Source: Deltaproteobacteria bacterium (GTDB taxonomy: Bacteria > Desulfobacterota > Desulfarculia > Adiutricales > Adiutricaceae). From it: a stretch of DNA of 10,949 bases. The DNA is taken from the NCBI GenBank assembly GCA_031277995.1, contig JAITLH010000355.1, positions 1 to 10,949 of the forward strand. Reading direction: 5' to 3'. Numbering within the stretch: position 1 is the first letter of the stretch; every line of letters starts with the position of its first letter. Below are positions 1 to 6,915 of the stretch, piece after piece. The notes below the pieces were generated by a model. It had not been told where the DNA came from. It searched no databases and saw nothing but the letters and a program-made list of their open reading frames with translations. Position numbers and translations under genes: made by a program.

Positions 1-108
1 GACGTTTTTGACGCCCTTAATGGACCCCACCGGAACGTCGGGCACTTCCTGACCCTTTAGATGGGTTAACCTGGCTCGGACGCGTCCGTTGGTTAAACTT
101 ACGATCAT
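1..108 (-). CDS. HMA-like domain protein, N-terminal part only (runs off the left edge)
   Basis: An open minus-strand frame starts at the ATG at 108-106 and stays open for 36 codons to the window edge. It begins MIVSLTNGRVRARLTHLKG and continues through PVGSIKGVKNV. The start resembles the first residues of the neighbouring ATPase (IVSDLRGRLRVRV), whose N-terminus looks like a degenerate heavy-metal-associated (HMA) fold without CxxC. A ribosome binding site TTGGAG lies five bases before the ATG. A six-base-pair hairpin (CGCGCC, TAA, GGCGCG) at 128-142 lies just upstream. The gene is 183 bp downstream of the ATPase in the same direction, so a role with that pump, such as metal binding or a regulatory domain, is inferred from context and not shown. 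Only the N-terminus is visible, so length and other domains are unknown. Confidence 0.6.
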   Translation of the reverse strand, partial: MIVSLTNGRVRARLTHLKGQEVPDVPVGSIKGVKNV

Positions 109-189
109 GCTGGCTCCAATATATCCCCGCGCCTAAGGCGCGCCGGGAGAGGGGACGGGGAAAAAGGCGATTTTGGGCGAAAGGGACCT

Positions 190-219
190 TGGGCCCGGGG
201 GACATGGGCCCGGGGGACC
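190..219. repeat. Two tandem 15-bp GC-rich repeats
   Basis: The unit TGGGCCCGGGGGACA occurs at 190-204 and again, with one change near its end, at 205-219. Each copy contains the palindrome GGGCCC and so could form small hairpins on either strand. It lies between the ATPase terminator and the HMA-like gene. No function is assigned. Confidence 0.6.
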
Positions 220-238
220 AAAAAAAACCAGGGGCCCC

Positions 239-289
239 AAAAAACCAGGGGGGGAGGGGCCTGGCTTTGGGCCGGGTTCCCTCCCCTGG
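239..289 (-). terminator. Probable rho-independent terminator after the P-type ATPase
   Basis: Read on the minus strand, just after the ATPase stop, the arm CCAGGGGAGGG (289-279) can pair with the complementary arm at 259-245. The second arm carries a bulge of about three cytosines on the transcript. The stem is followed at once by six T residues (244-239). The large loop and the bulge make it less than ideal. Since the HMA-like gene lies further downstream, it may only reduce transcription. Confidence 0.45.
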
Positions 290-291
290 GT

Positions 292-2517
292 TTATTTTTT
301 GGCCCTGGGCTTGCGGGCGGCCTTGGCCGGAGGGGGCAAAGGGGCGTCCCGGTCAAGGGGATCGGCCCCAAGGGGATCGGTCTCTAGGGGATCGGCCTCA
401 AGGGGCGGCAGGAGGATAAGTTTCCTTTCGGCCGTGAGGACGGGACGGGTGGCCCGCAAGGCCACCATGAAAGTGGTGGAGTTATGCAGTAAGGCCGTAA
501 TCCCCGGGCCAATCCAACCAAAAAGCCCCATGGCCAAAAAGAGGCTATTTAAGGCCACGATTATTTTGTAATTGGAGTGGATGCGGCCAATGGTCTCAAC
601 GGAGAGCTCGCGGGCAAAATTTAAGCCATCGAGGCGGCCCTTTAGGAGTTGGACGTTGGCGACGTCTTTGGCGAGTTCCGAGCCGTCCGATAAGGCCACG
701 CCCACGTCGGCCAACGATAGCGCGGCCGAGTCGTTAAGGCCGTCTCCCACCATGAGGACCCCGTCGCCTCGCCTTCTTAGGCCTTTTAGGACTTTGGCCT
801 TTTGGTCGGGGAGAAGTTCGGAGAGAAACTCGGTAAAACCGGCTTCGTTGGCCATGGCCTGGGCGGCGTTTTTAAGATCGCCGGTTAACATGACGATTCT
901 CTCGACGCCTTGCTCCTTAAGGGTGGCGACGGTCCGCTTGACCCCGGTCCTAAGCTTATCCTTAATCGAGATTAGGGCGGCCAGGTTATCGTCCACGGCC
1001 ATGTAGATTAAGCTCGAGCCGTCGGCGGAAAGCCTGGTGGCCTCGGCCTCTTCCTCGGGGGTCATTATAACCTTTTCGTCGTCTATGACAAAATGCCGGC
1101 TGCCCAAAAGGACCCGGTGACCGTGCCAGCCCGAGGAGATGCCATGGGCCACCACGTAATTGACCGAGGTGTGCTCCTCTTCGTGCTTTAGGCCCTCGGC
1201 CTTGGCCAAACGGACCACGGCCCGGCCCACGGGGTGCGGGAAGTGTTCCTCCAAGCAGGCGGCCAGGCGCAGGGCCTCGTCTCGCTTATAGGGCTTAAAG
1301 GTGACGACCTCGCCCACCTCGGGCTTGGCCTCGGTTAGGGTCCCGGTCTTGTCGAAGACCACGGTTTTGCACCTGGCCAGTTCCTCAAAGTAGCGCCCGC
1401 CCTTAATGAGGATGCCGTTTTCGTTTCCTTCCCGCATGGCCGTCAAAACCACCAGCGGCGAGGAAAGCCTAATAGCGCAAGAATAATCGACCAAAAGGAC
1501 GTTCCCGGCCTTCATGGTGTTCGCGGTAATTAGGTAGATTAAGCCGGCCAAAAGAAAGTTGTAGGGGACGATGGCGTCGGCTTTGCGCTCGGCCCGGCCC
1601 TGGAGCCCGGTCTTAGAGGCCTCGGACTCCTTTATGTACTCGATGATGGAGCGGATCCTCGTCTCCCCGCCGACCTTGTCGGCCCGGATGACGATCTCGC
1701 CCTCCTCGACGGCCGTTCCCGCGAAAACGTGTCCGCCCACGGTCTTTCTGACGGCCAGGGGCTCGCCGGTCATGGTGGCCTGGTTAATCATGGCCTCGCC
1801 CTCGACGATCTTGCCGTCGACCGGCACCAAACCGCCGGACCTGACGATGACCTTGGTCCCGATGCCAAGCTCGGATTCCTTGACCCGAACTTCCTGCCCG
1901 TCGTCGGTTTTGATCCAGACCATTTCCTCGTGCCCGGCCAGGCTTCTAAAAAGGCCGGAAATGCTGCGCTTTCTGGTCCAGGCTTCCAGGTAATTGGATA
2001 GGGAAAAGAAAAAAAGCAAGGTCCCGGCCGAGCTTAGATCCCTTCTGGTGAAAAGCACGGTCAAAGCCGAGGCGTCAAGCACCTCGACGGAGAGCTTGTT
2101 TTTCCAAAGGAGGTATTTGAGGCCCTCAAAGATGTAGGGAATGCCCGTGACGACGGTGATGAAATGCCTGATGGGGCTGGGCAGGAAAATTCTCTTAAGG
2201 ACGAAAGACCAAACCGGGTTAAAGGGTAGGGGCGTCTCTTCGCCTATGGCCAAGACCGAGAGCTCTTTTCCGGAAAGGGCCCTTTGGCGCCCGGGATCGA
2301 AATCGTTTAGGGCGGCGAAAAGCCGGAGCCTGATATATTCCGAGGGTTCGTAGATGATCAAAAGACTGGACGTTAGTGGGTTGTGAGCCAAATACTTTAT
2401 GCCGCCGCATTTGTTGATGGCCGCGGACAAGCGATCGAAGGTCCTGGAGGTAAAACCGGGCTTAGGTACCCTAACCCTAAGCCTTCCTCTCAAATCGGAG
2501 ACTATTTGCCCGTTCAT
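292..2517 (-). CDS. Heavy-metal-translocating P-type (P1B-like) ATPase with a non-CPC metal-site motif
   Basis: This 741-aa inner-membrane ATP-driven metal pump has all the P-type landmarks. The actuator motif TGEP is at 250-253, the phosphorylated Asp is D389 in DKTGTLT, and the P1B-type HP dipeptide is at 428-429. TGD is at 545-547 and GDGLND at 591-596. Residues 1-70 look like an HMA fold lacking CxxC. Hydrophobic segments occur near 115-180, 318-360 and 650-690. In the helix before the P-domain, where Cu or Zn pumps have CPC, this protein has YSCAIRLSSP (345-354). Direction and metal therefore cannot be assumed; efflux of a transition metal is likely, and Mn, Fe or Zn cannot be told apart. 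The C-terminus carries four LxxDP-type pentapeptide repeats and a basic tail (AARKPRAKK). The start is the ATG at 2517, with weak Shine-Dalgarno pairing (TTAGGT). It is 295 bp downstream of a small membrane-protein gene, a pairing seen with this class of ATPase. Confidence 0.93.
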   Translation of the reverse strand: MNGQIVSDLRGRLRVRVPKPGFTSRTFDRLSAAINKCGGIKYLAHNPLTSSLLIIYEPSEYIRLRLFAALNDFDPGRQRALSGKELSVLAIGEETPLPFNPVWSFVLKRIFLPSPIRHFITVVTGIPYIFEGLKYLLWKNKLSVEVLDASALTVLFTRRDLSSAGTLLFFFSLSNYLEAWTRKRSISGLFRSLAGHEEMVWIKTDDGQEVRVKESELGIGTKVIVRSGGLVPVDGKIVEGEAMINQATMTGEPLAVRKTVGGHVFAGTAVEEGEIVIRADKVGGETRIRSIIEYIKESEASKTGLQGRAERKADAIVPYNFLLAGLIYLITANTMKAGNVLLVDYSCAIRLSSPLVVLTAMREGNENGILIKGGRYFEELARCKTVVFDKTGTLTEAKPEVGEVVTFKPYKRDEALRLAACLEEHFPHPVGRAVVRLAKAEGLKHEEEHTSVNYVVAHGISSGWHGHRVLLGSRHFVIDDEKVIMTPEEEAEATRLSADGSSLIYMAVDDNLAALISIKDKLRTGVKRTVATLKEQGVERIVMLTGDLKNAAQAMANEAGFTEFLSELLPDQKAKVLKGLRRRGDGVLMVGDGLNDSAALSLADVGVALSDGSELAKDVANVQLLKGRLDGLNFARELSVETIGRIHSNYKIIVALNSLFLAMGLFGWIGPGITALLHNSTTFMVALRATRPVLTAERKLILLPPLEADPLETDPLGADPLDRDAPLPPPAKAARKPRAKK
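343..402 (-). repeat. 15-bp tandem repeat encoding LxxDP pentapeptides at the ATPase C-terminus
   Basis: Four 15-bp units in frame encode LEADP, LETDP, LGADP and LDRDA (residues 706-725). On the plus strand they appear as repeated AGGGGATCGG blocks. They lie beyond the last membrane helix, so the tail is probably cytosolic, acidic and then basic. Such repeats readily change copy number by slippage. Confidence 0.85.
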
Positions 2518-2728
2518 GTTTCGGTAACCTAATATCCGCGACTAATTTGTCGGAAGTAGGTTTGGGGCCCGGATCGAGGTTTTTTCCAAGATGGCCGGGC
2601 CCCGGGATTTCGCCCCGCCCTTTGGGCCGTTTTTTGGCTTAAACCCTTACGGGTCGGGGGCCAAAGCGGGCCGGATTTTTTATTGGGCGACCAAACCCGG
2701 GGGGTTTTTTCAAAAAAGCCAGAGGATG

Positions 2729-2760
2729 AAAAAAGCCGCCGGCCGATTTGATTCGGCCGG
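2729..2760 (-). terminator. Terminator-like hairpin between the small membrane-protein gene and the ATPase
   Basis: On the minus strand, CCGGCCGA (2760-2753) pairs perfectly with TCGGCCGG (2746-2739) around a six-base loop. It is followed by CGGC and six T residues (2734-2729). It lies 52 bp beyond the stop of the small gene and 212 bp before the ATPase start. It may end a short transcript of the small gene or attenuate transcription into the ATPase. Other weaker palindromes and A/T runs fill the rest of the 295-bp gap, and no gene was seen there. Confidence 0.65.
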
Positions 2761-2812
2761 TTGGTTTGGTCCCCAGCGGGGTTTTATGGGAAGGTTTCGG
2801 AAAAACCGATCC

Positions 2813-3058
2813 TTAGGCGTCGGCTTTGGCGTTGGCCCGATCCTGGGCTTTCTGATCGGCCTCGGCCACCAGATCTTCCAGATTTTCTTTGGCCGATCCG
2901 CCTAGGGCTTGCAGTTTTCTTTTGGCGGTGATGCCATGGCTAAGGATGGTGGTGGCGCCGTCTTTGATGTAAGAGGGGCGGCTGGAGATAACCGTGGCCC
3001 CGATAGCCCCGACGACGACGCCGATTCCAAAAGATAACCATTTCCATTTACTAAGCAT
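2813..3058 (-). CDS. Small single-span membrane protein, probable partner of the metal ATPase (DUF6110/PacL-like)
   Basis: This 81-aa protein starts at the ATG at 3058-3056, chosen because GAGAGG lies six bases upstream. The frame continues 39 codons further upstream, but that part is atypical in composition and has no comparable site. Residues 7-24 form one hydrophobic, glycine-rich helix (FGIGVVVGAIGATVI) after a short basic start. Next comes a SSRPSYIKDGATTI segment, then an acidic amphipathic tail with ENLEDLVAEADQKAQD. This layout resembles small proteins encoded beside P1B ATPases: DUF6110 in Firmicutes and, more loosely, the mycobacterial PacL family (DUF1490), which scaffolds and feeds metal to pumps such as CtpC. 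No histidine or cysteine cluster is seen at the C-terminus. The family assignment is from memory of the pattern, and the partner role is inferred from position next to the pump. Confidence 0.75.
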   Translation of the reverse strand: MLSKWKWLSFGIGVVVGAIGATVISSRPSYIKDGATTILSHGITAKRKLQALGGSAKENLEDLVAEADQKAQDRANAKADA

Positions 3059-3080
3059 TCTAAACCTCTCATGGTCTGTT

Positions 3081-3119
3081 GACCCCTTCTGGGGTCGTAA
3101 AAGAAATGAGCTTTCGCTC
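3081..3119 (-). promoter_or_regulatory. Two consecutive hairpins in the 5' leader of the small membrane-protein gene
   Basis: On the minus strand the leader contains GAGC-GAAA-GCTC (3119-3108), a four-pair stem with a GNRA-type loop. It then contains GACCCC-AGAA-GGGGTC (3096-3081), a six-pair stem. The second ends about 22 bases before the start codon and close to the ribosome binding site. They could stabilise the mRNA or modulate translation. No known riboswitch consensus was recognised. Confidence 0.4.
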
Positions 3120-3134
3120 GTTAGTACCGAATCA

Positions 3135-3152
3135 TAGTCATAATAATGACTA
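3135..3152. promoter_or_regulatory. 18-bp palindrome, candidate operator of the metal module
   Basis: The sequence TAGTCAT-AATA-ATGACTA is a perfect inverted repeat with a four-base centre, about 77 bp upstream of the small membrane-protein start, at the edge of an AT-rich stretch where a promoter is expected. The size and symmetry suit a dimeric repressor, such as an ArsR-, Fur- or DtxR-type metal sensor. It does not match any consensus closely enough to name one. Confidence 0.35.
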
Positions 3153-3370
3153 CTATCTGTTAAATAACACAACAATTAGTTTCGTTGCGACAAACTTAAA
3201 TATTAAAATTTAAAGCTACTTTTAGTCAATTAATTTATGAAATATAATATTACGCGCTTAAAAGTTAAGCAAAAAATTAAAATATTTAAATTAAAATTGA
3301 TTTACCCTGGGCGTACGCGTTACGGCCATCGTTTTAAGGGCTCGGAAGAGAATACCATCAAACGAAATTG

Positions 3371-3400
3371 TTGACAACACCAAAATACCGATCGAATAAG
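3371..3400 (+). promoter_or_regulatory. Possible sigma-70-type promoter reading toward argG
   Basis: A perfect TTGACA is at 3371-3376, followed after 18 bp by AATAAG (3395-3400), a 4-of-6 match to TATAAT. In such AT-rich DNA, matches arise by chance. If used, the argG leader would be about 600 nt. A second weak candidate -10 is TATAAG at 3815-3820. Confidence 0.28.
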
Positions 3401-3550
3401 GTCAAAAAATAAACTTTACATAATTATCCGCGTTTGGCTAGTGTTTCAGCATTCTCTATAAGTGAATTTTAAAAAATCCTGACAAAAAATATTTATGTTT
3501 TCAGTACTTTACAGAACTTGCCAAAACAAAATAAAACTTTTTCCGACTCC

Positions 3551-3589
3551 GCCCCGGAAAATCTTTGACGGATCCTGTCTTTCCGGGGC
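3551..3589. repeat. Perfect 10-bp inverted repeat upstream of argG
   Basis: GCCCCGGAAA (3551-3560) is matched by TTTCCGGGGC (3580-3589) with a 19-base spacer. Neither strand has an immediate T run after the stem, so it is not a canonical terminator. A preceding TTTTTCCG at about 3539 could pair alternatively with CGGAAAA, which would give a switchable structure. Its function is unknown. Confidence 0.5.
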
Positions 3590-3742
3590 CATATTAACAT
3601 ATTTATGTCCATTTTGATCATTTTTTTGATATTCCCTTCTTATCGCTACCGAATCGATCCCTGTCGGCCCTCCCATATACCCTAACGTCCCTTGCCTCCT
3701 TTAGATGGCCCTAGGAAGTATTTGGCGCCTTATTCGCGCCCG

Positions 3743-3794
3743 GGGCCAAAAGGCTTAAAAAAGAGCCCAAAAGGGGCGGCTTTGGGCCCGTTTT
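3743..3794 (+). terminator. Possible weak terminator or attenuator hairpin in the argG leader
   Basis: GGGCCAAAAG (3743-3752) can pair with CTTTGGGCCC (3780-3789) with one mismatch, and GTTTT follows. A smaller competing stem, GGCT with AGCC, lies inside. It is about 215 bp before the argG start. The T run is short, so termination would be weak at best. Confidence 0.25.
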
Positions 3795-4009
3795 GGGGGC
3801 GGCCTTCGCGGGAATATAAGTGGAGGCAAAAGTGACATTGGAGAAATAAATTGGCCGTTTTAGGGCAAGATTTCCGACCAGACGAGAAAATCAGGCCGTC
3901 AAATGGTAAAAAATAACTTGCAAGAGTGAGCTCGTCTTGTTAAATTGTGCCAATGCCGATCTATGTTGGCAGAATTTTGAAAGCCCATTTAAAGGAGGGA
4001 GAGTTTTCC

Positions 4010-5227
4010 ATGACCGAAAACACTTCCGCCAAGGCGAAAAAAATCGTCTTGGCTTATTCCGGTGGGCTAGACACTTCCATCATCCTGACTTGGCTGCGTA
4101 ACGACTACGGCGCCCAAGAGGTCATCGCCTTTTGCGCCGACGTCGGCCAGGCCGAGGAACTGGATGGTTTGGAAGAGAAGGCCAAAAACACCGGGGCGTC
4201 TAAGTGCCTGATTCGGGATCTCCAAGAGGAGTTCACCAATGACTATGTTTTCGCGGCCCTGAGGGCCAACGCCGTCTATGAGGGGCAGTACCTTCTGGGT
4301 ACTTCCTTGGCCAGACCCGTAATCGCCAAGCATTTGGTCGATATCGCTCGGAGCGAGGGCGCCGACGCCGTGGCTCACGGCGCGACCGGTAAGGGTAACG
4401 ATCAGGTCCGCTTTGAGCTTACCACCATGGCCCTTGACGCCAATCTCAAGACCGTGGCTCCCTGGAGGGAATGGAGTTTTTCCTCCAGATCCGAGCTTAT
4501 CGAGTACGCGAAACGACATAACATTTCCGTCCCGGTGACCGTCGCCAAACCCTATTCCATGGATAGAAACCTTTTGCACATCAGTTACGAGGGCGGAATC
4601 TTGGAAGATCCCTGGCGCCCCCCCGACGAGGACATGTTTTTACTAACGACCTCTCCGGAAAAAGCCCCAAACGAGCCCACTTTCGTCGAGATCGAGTTTG
4701 AAAAGGGTAACCCCGTGGCCGTGGACGGAAAAAAGATGTCCCCGGCGACCCTTTTGGCCCATCTTAATAAGATGGCCGGCCAAAACGGCGTGGGCCGTCT
4801 TGACCTAGTCGAGAGCCGATTCGTTGGCATGAAAAGCCGCGGCGTTTACGAGACCCCGGGCGGGACGGTCCTTTGGCTGGCCCACCGTAACCTCGAAAGC
4901 CTCACCCTCGATCGGGAAGTGATTAACCTCAAGGACTCCTTGGTCCCCAAATACGCCCAAATGGTCTACAACGGCTTTTGGTTCGCCCCCGAAAGGGTGG
5001 CCCTCCAGGCCATGATCGACCATACCCAAGAAAAGGTTAACGGCACCGTTAAGCTTAAGCTCTATAAGGGTTCATGTTGGGTGGTCGGGCGAAAGTCCGC
5101 CGATTCCCTCTACCACGACGGGTTCGCCACCTTTGAGGCCGACGAGGTCTATAACCAAGCCGACGCCGGCGGATTCATTAAGTGCAACGGCTTAAGGCTC
5201 CGCATCAATAAACTTCTTAGGGGTTAA
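4010..5227 (+). CDS. argG: Argininosuccinate synthase
   Basis: This 405-aa cytosolic enzyme joins citrulline and aspartate, using ATP, to form argininosuccinate, the penultimate step of arginine synthesis. The nucleotide-binding loop AYSGGLDTS lies at residues 15-23. Downstream are the family-typical segments [14 protein letters not shown] (substrate and ATP contacts), [19 protein letters not shown], and [17 protein letters not shown]. The length matches the family (about 400 aa). The ATG at 4010 is preferred over the in-frame GTG at 3947 because AAGGAGGGAGA lies just upstream of it and because homologues start close to the SGGLDTS loop. argH follows after 35 bp, so the two are almost certainly co-transcribed. 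No broken motif is seen. Confidence 0.97.
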   Translation: MTENTSAKAKKIVLAYSGGLDTSIILTWLRNDYGAQEVIAFCADVGQAEELDGLEEKAKNTGASKCLIRDLQEEFTNDYVFAALRANAVYEGQYLLGTSLARPVIAKHLVDIARSEGADAVAHGATGKGNDQVRFELTTMALDANLKTVAPWREWSFSSRSELIEYAKRHNISVPVTVAKPYSMDRNLLHISYEGGILEDPWRPPDEDMFLLTTSPEKAPNEPTFVEIEFEKGNPVAVDGKKMSPATLLAHLNKMAGQNGVGRLDLVESRFVGMKSRGVYETPGGTVLWLAHRNLESLTLDREVINLKDSLVPKYAQMVYNGFWFAPERVALQAMIDHTQEKVNGTVKLKLYKGSCWVVGRKSADSLYHDGFATFEADEVYNQADAGGFIKCNGLRLRINKLLRG

Positions 5228-5262
5228 GGGGTTTTTAGCCCCCCGATCCAAAAGAGCAATGA

Positions 5263-6822
5263 ATGGCTGACAAAGTCAAAACCTCGACCAAAAAAACGAC
5301 CGGCCAAAACCGGTCCCAAAACGGCGGGCCGCCAGGCCCGCCCGACTTAAAAAAGGCCGTCCAAAAGGGCCTCCCCTCGGGCCGCCCCTCGGGCCTTTTA
5401 AAGGGCCGCCTAAAAGAGCCCATGGATAAGGCCTTGGCCAAGGCCTCGGTCTCGGTCGGCTACGACGCGCGCTTGGCCCATATCGATTTACGGGGGAGCT
5501 TGGCCCACGCCGCCGTTTTGCGGGAAGCCAATTTGCTTACCCCCGGGGAATTTGAAAAAATCCGGGAGGGCCTGGGCGCCCTAAGCGCCGACCCGGCGCT
5601 AATTAGCCGCGACTGGGACGAAAACCTCGAAGACATCCACATGAACCTGGAAAAGGCCCTAACCGACTTAATCGGCGAGGCCGGGGCCAAGATCCACACG
5701 GCCCGGAGCCGAAACGACCAAGTGGCCTTTGACGAAAGGCTTTACCTAATGGAGGTCACCCAAAGGGTCAGGGCCAATCTGTTCGAGCTAAGGTCGGCCT
5801 TGGTCAAAAGGGCCAAGGAAGCCGGTTTGGCGCCCATGCCCGGTTACACGCATCTTCAAAGGGCCCAGCCGGTATTGTTGGCCCATCACCTGATGGCCCA
5901 TTACCAAGTCCTGACCCGCGACGAGGCCAGGCTAAAAGGCTTTTGGGATAGGGGCTTTGACATGCCATTGGGTAGCGGGGCCCTTTCCGGGACGGGACTT
6001 CCCGTGGACGTCACGAAAATAGCCGAAAATCTCCCCATGCCCTTTGGGCTTTCGCCCATGGCTTTCGGGCCGTCCTTAAACAGCCTGGACGCCGTGGCCA
6101 GCCGCGATTTGCTCTTGGAGTTTTTGTCCTACGCCGCGATTATTTCGGTCAACCTCTCCAGGATGGCCGAGGAAATAGTTCTTTGGACCGGTTCCGAGTT
6201 TTCGTTCGCCGCTTTGCCCGATTCCTTGTCCACCACCAGTTCCATGATGCCCCAGAAAAAAAACCCCGACGGGGCCGAGCTCATTCGCGGCAAAACGGGA
6301 CGGACCATCGGAAACCTGGTGGCCTTACTTACGACCGTCAAAGGCCTGCCTTTGGCCTATAACCGCGATCTCCAGGAAGACAAGGAACCGCTCTTTGACT
6401 CCGTTGACACCTTGGATCTCGTCCTGCCCCTCATGGCGGCCATGGTAAAGGGCCTAAATTTTAACTACGATCGCTTAAGGGAGGCCGCCGACGACCCTTA
6501 CGTGGGCGCGACCGATTTGGCCGATCACTTGGTTTTAAAGGGCCTCCCCTTTAGGAAAGCCCACGAGGCCGTGGGCTCGTTGGTAACCCACTTGGCCGCC
6601 CAAAATACGCCCCTTCGCCAGGTTGACGCCAAGACCCTCAAAGCCTTTTGCCCCTTGGCCGATCCCGATTTCCCAAAAACCCTCACCGTCGACGCCCTCA
6701 TCGCCGCCCGCCAAAACGCCCCCGGCGGCACGGCCTGGGCCTCGGTAAAAGGGCGCCTGGAAGAAGCCCAAAAAAAACTGGCCGAGGAGGCCAAGTTTTT
6801 TTCCGGCCGTAAACGGCCTTAA
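5263..6822 (+). CDS. argH: Argininosuccinate lyase with an unusual N-terminal extension
   Basis: This 519-aa cytosolic enzyme splits argininosuccinate into arginine and fumarate. Family landmarks are EDIHMNLE (123-130), HTARSRNDQ (145-153), YTHLQRAQP (195-203), the fumarase/aspartase signature SSMMPQKKNPD (326-336, with the catalytic serine loop), and LAYNRDLQEDKEPLFD. Relatives are about 460 aa. Here some 45 extra residues, rich in Lys, Gly, Pro and Ser, precede the region that aligns with the family. The usual WGGRF near the start is replaced by LLKGRL (45-50). The next Met (M54) lies inside the aligned region and no alternative GTG or TTG codon occurs between them, so ATG 5263 is the best start, although its Shine-Dalgarno (AAAGAG) is weak. 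The extension DNA contains a perfect eight-pair hairpin (5323-5342) and repeated CCCCTCGGGCC. It looks more like local intergenic DNA than conserved coding sequence. Catalysis is expected to be intact. Confidence 0.95.
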   Translation: MADKVKTSTKKTTGQNRSQNGGPPGPPDLKKAVQKGLPSGRPSGLLKGRLKEPMDKALAKASVSVGYDARLAHIDLRGSLAHAAVLREANLLTPGEFEKIREGLGALSADPALISRDWDENLEDIHMNLEKALTDLIGEAGAKIHTARSRNDQVAFDERLYLMEVTQRVRANLFELRSALVKRAKEAGLAPMPGYTHLQRAQPVLLAHHLMAHYQVLTRDEARLKGFWDRGFDMPLGSGALSGTGLPVDVTKIAENLPMPFGLSPMAFGPSLNSLDAVASRDLLLEFLSYAAIISVNLSRMAEEIVLWTGSEFSFAALPDSLSTTSSMMPQKKNPDGAELIRGKTGRTIGNLVALLTTVKGLPLAYNRDLQEDKEPLFDSVDTLDLVLPLMAAMVKGLNFNYDRLREAADDPYVGATDLADHLVLKGLPFRKAHEAVGSLVTHLAAQNTPLRQVDAKTLKAFCPLADPDFPKTLTVDALIAARQNAPGGTAWASVKGRLEEAQKKLAEEAKFFSGRKRP

Positions 6823-6838
6823 AAATGCCCCTTGAATT

Positions 6839-6872
6839 TTTGCCCAAAAGCGTTTAAGCGCCTTTGGGCAAA
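6839..6872. repeat. Hairpin between argH and the lipoprotein gene
   Basis: TTTGCCCAAA (6839-6848) and TTTGGGCAAA (6863-6872) are perfect inverted copies. Inside them GCG/CGC can add three pairs after one mismatch. The plus strand lacks a T run after the stem (ATACCC follows), so it is probably an mRNA-processing or stabilising hairpin, or a partial terminator, not a canonical terminator. Confidence 0.5.
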
Positions 6873-6915
6873 TACCCATATTCGTCGCCAAATATAAGCG
6901 ACTTTGAGATGACGC

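Larger units (their letters stand above)
3160..3940. other. Long intergenic region between the metal module and argG, AT-rich on the left
   Basis: No supported gene is seen. About 3160-3540 is very AT-rich (many TTAAAT, AATATT and AAAATT runs), in sharp contrast to the GC-rich flanks. It is interrupted only by a short GC-richer patch at about 3306-3350. From about 3545 the sequence returns to the local style, with inverted repeats at 3551-3589 and 3743-3789. It probably contains the promoters for both the leftward metal module and the rightward arginine genes. Confidence 0.6.

Noticed and set aside
2591..2905. Plus-strand frame of 104 codons across the terminator region
   Set aside because: It crosses the hairpin-rich spacer and the 3' end of the opposite small gene, and its translation is FG/GP-rich without domain features.
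3059..3175. Upstream extension of the small membrane-protein frame by 39 codons
   Set aside because: The extension lacks a ribosome site, overlaps the palindrome and hairpins, and its composition (Ser, Tyr, Asp-rich) is unlike the rest; ATG 3058 has GAGAGG at good spacing.
3705..3758. 17-codon ORF with three arginines upstream of argG, as an attenuation leader peptide
   Set aside because: MALGSIWRLIRARGQKA has no ribosome site and the arginine codons are scattered; chance is the simpler explanation.
3947..4009. GTG start giving ArgG 21 extra residues
   Set aside because: The strong AAGGAGGGAGA lies inside this stretch and serves ATG 4010; the extra residues are not family-like.
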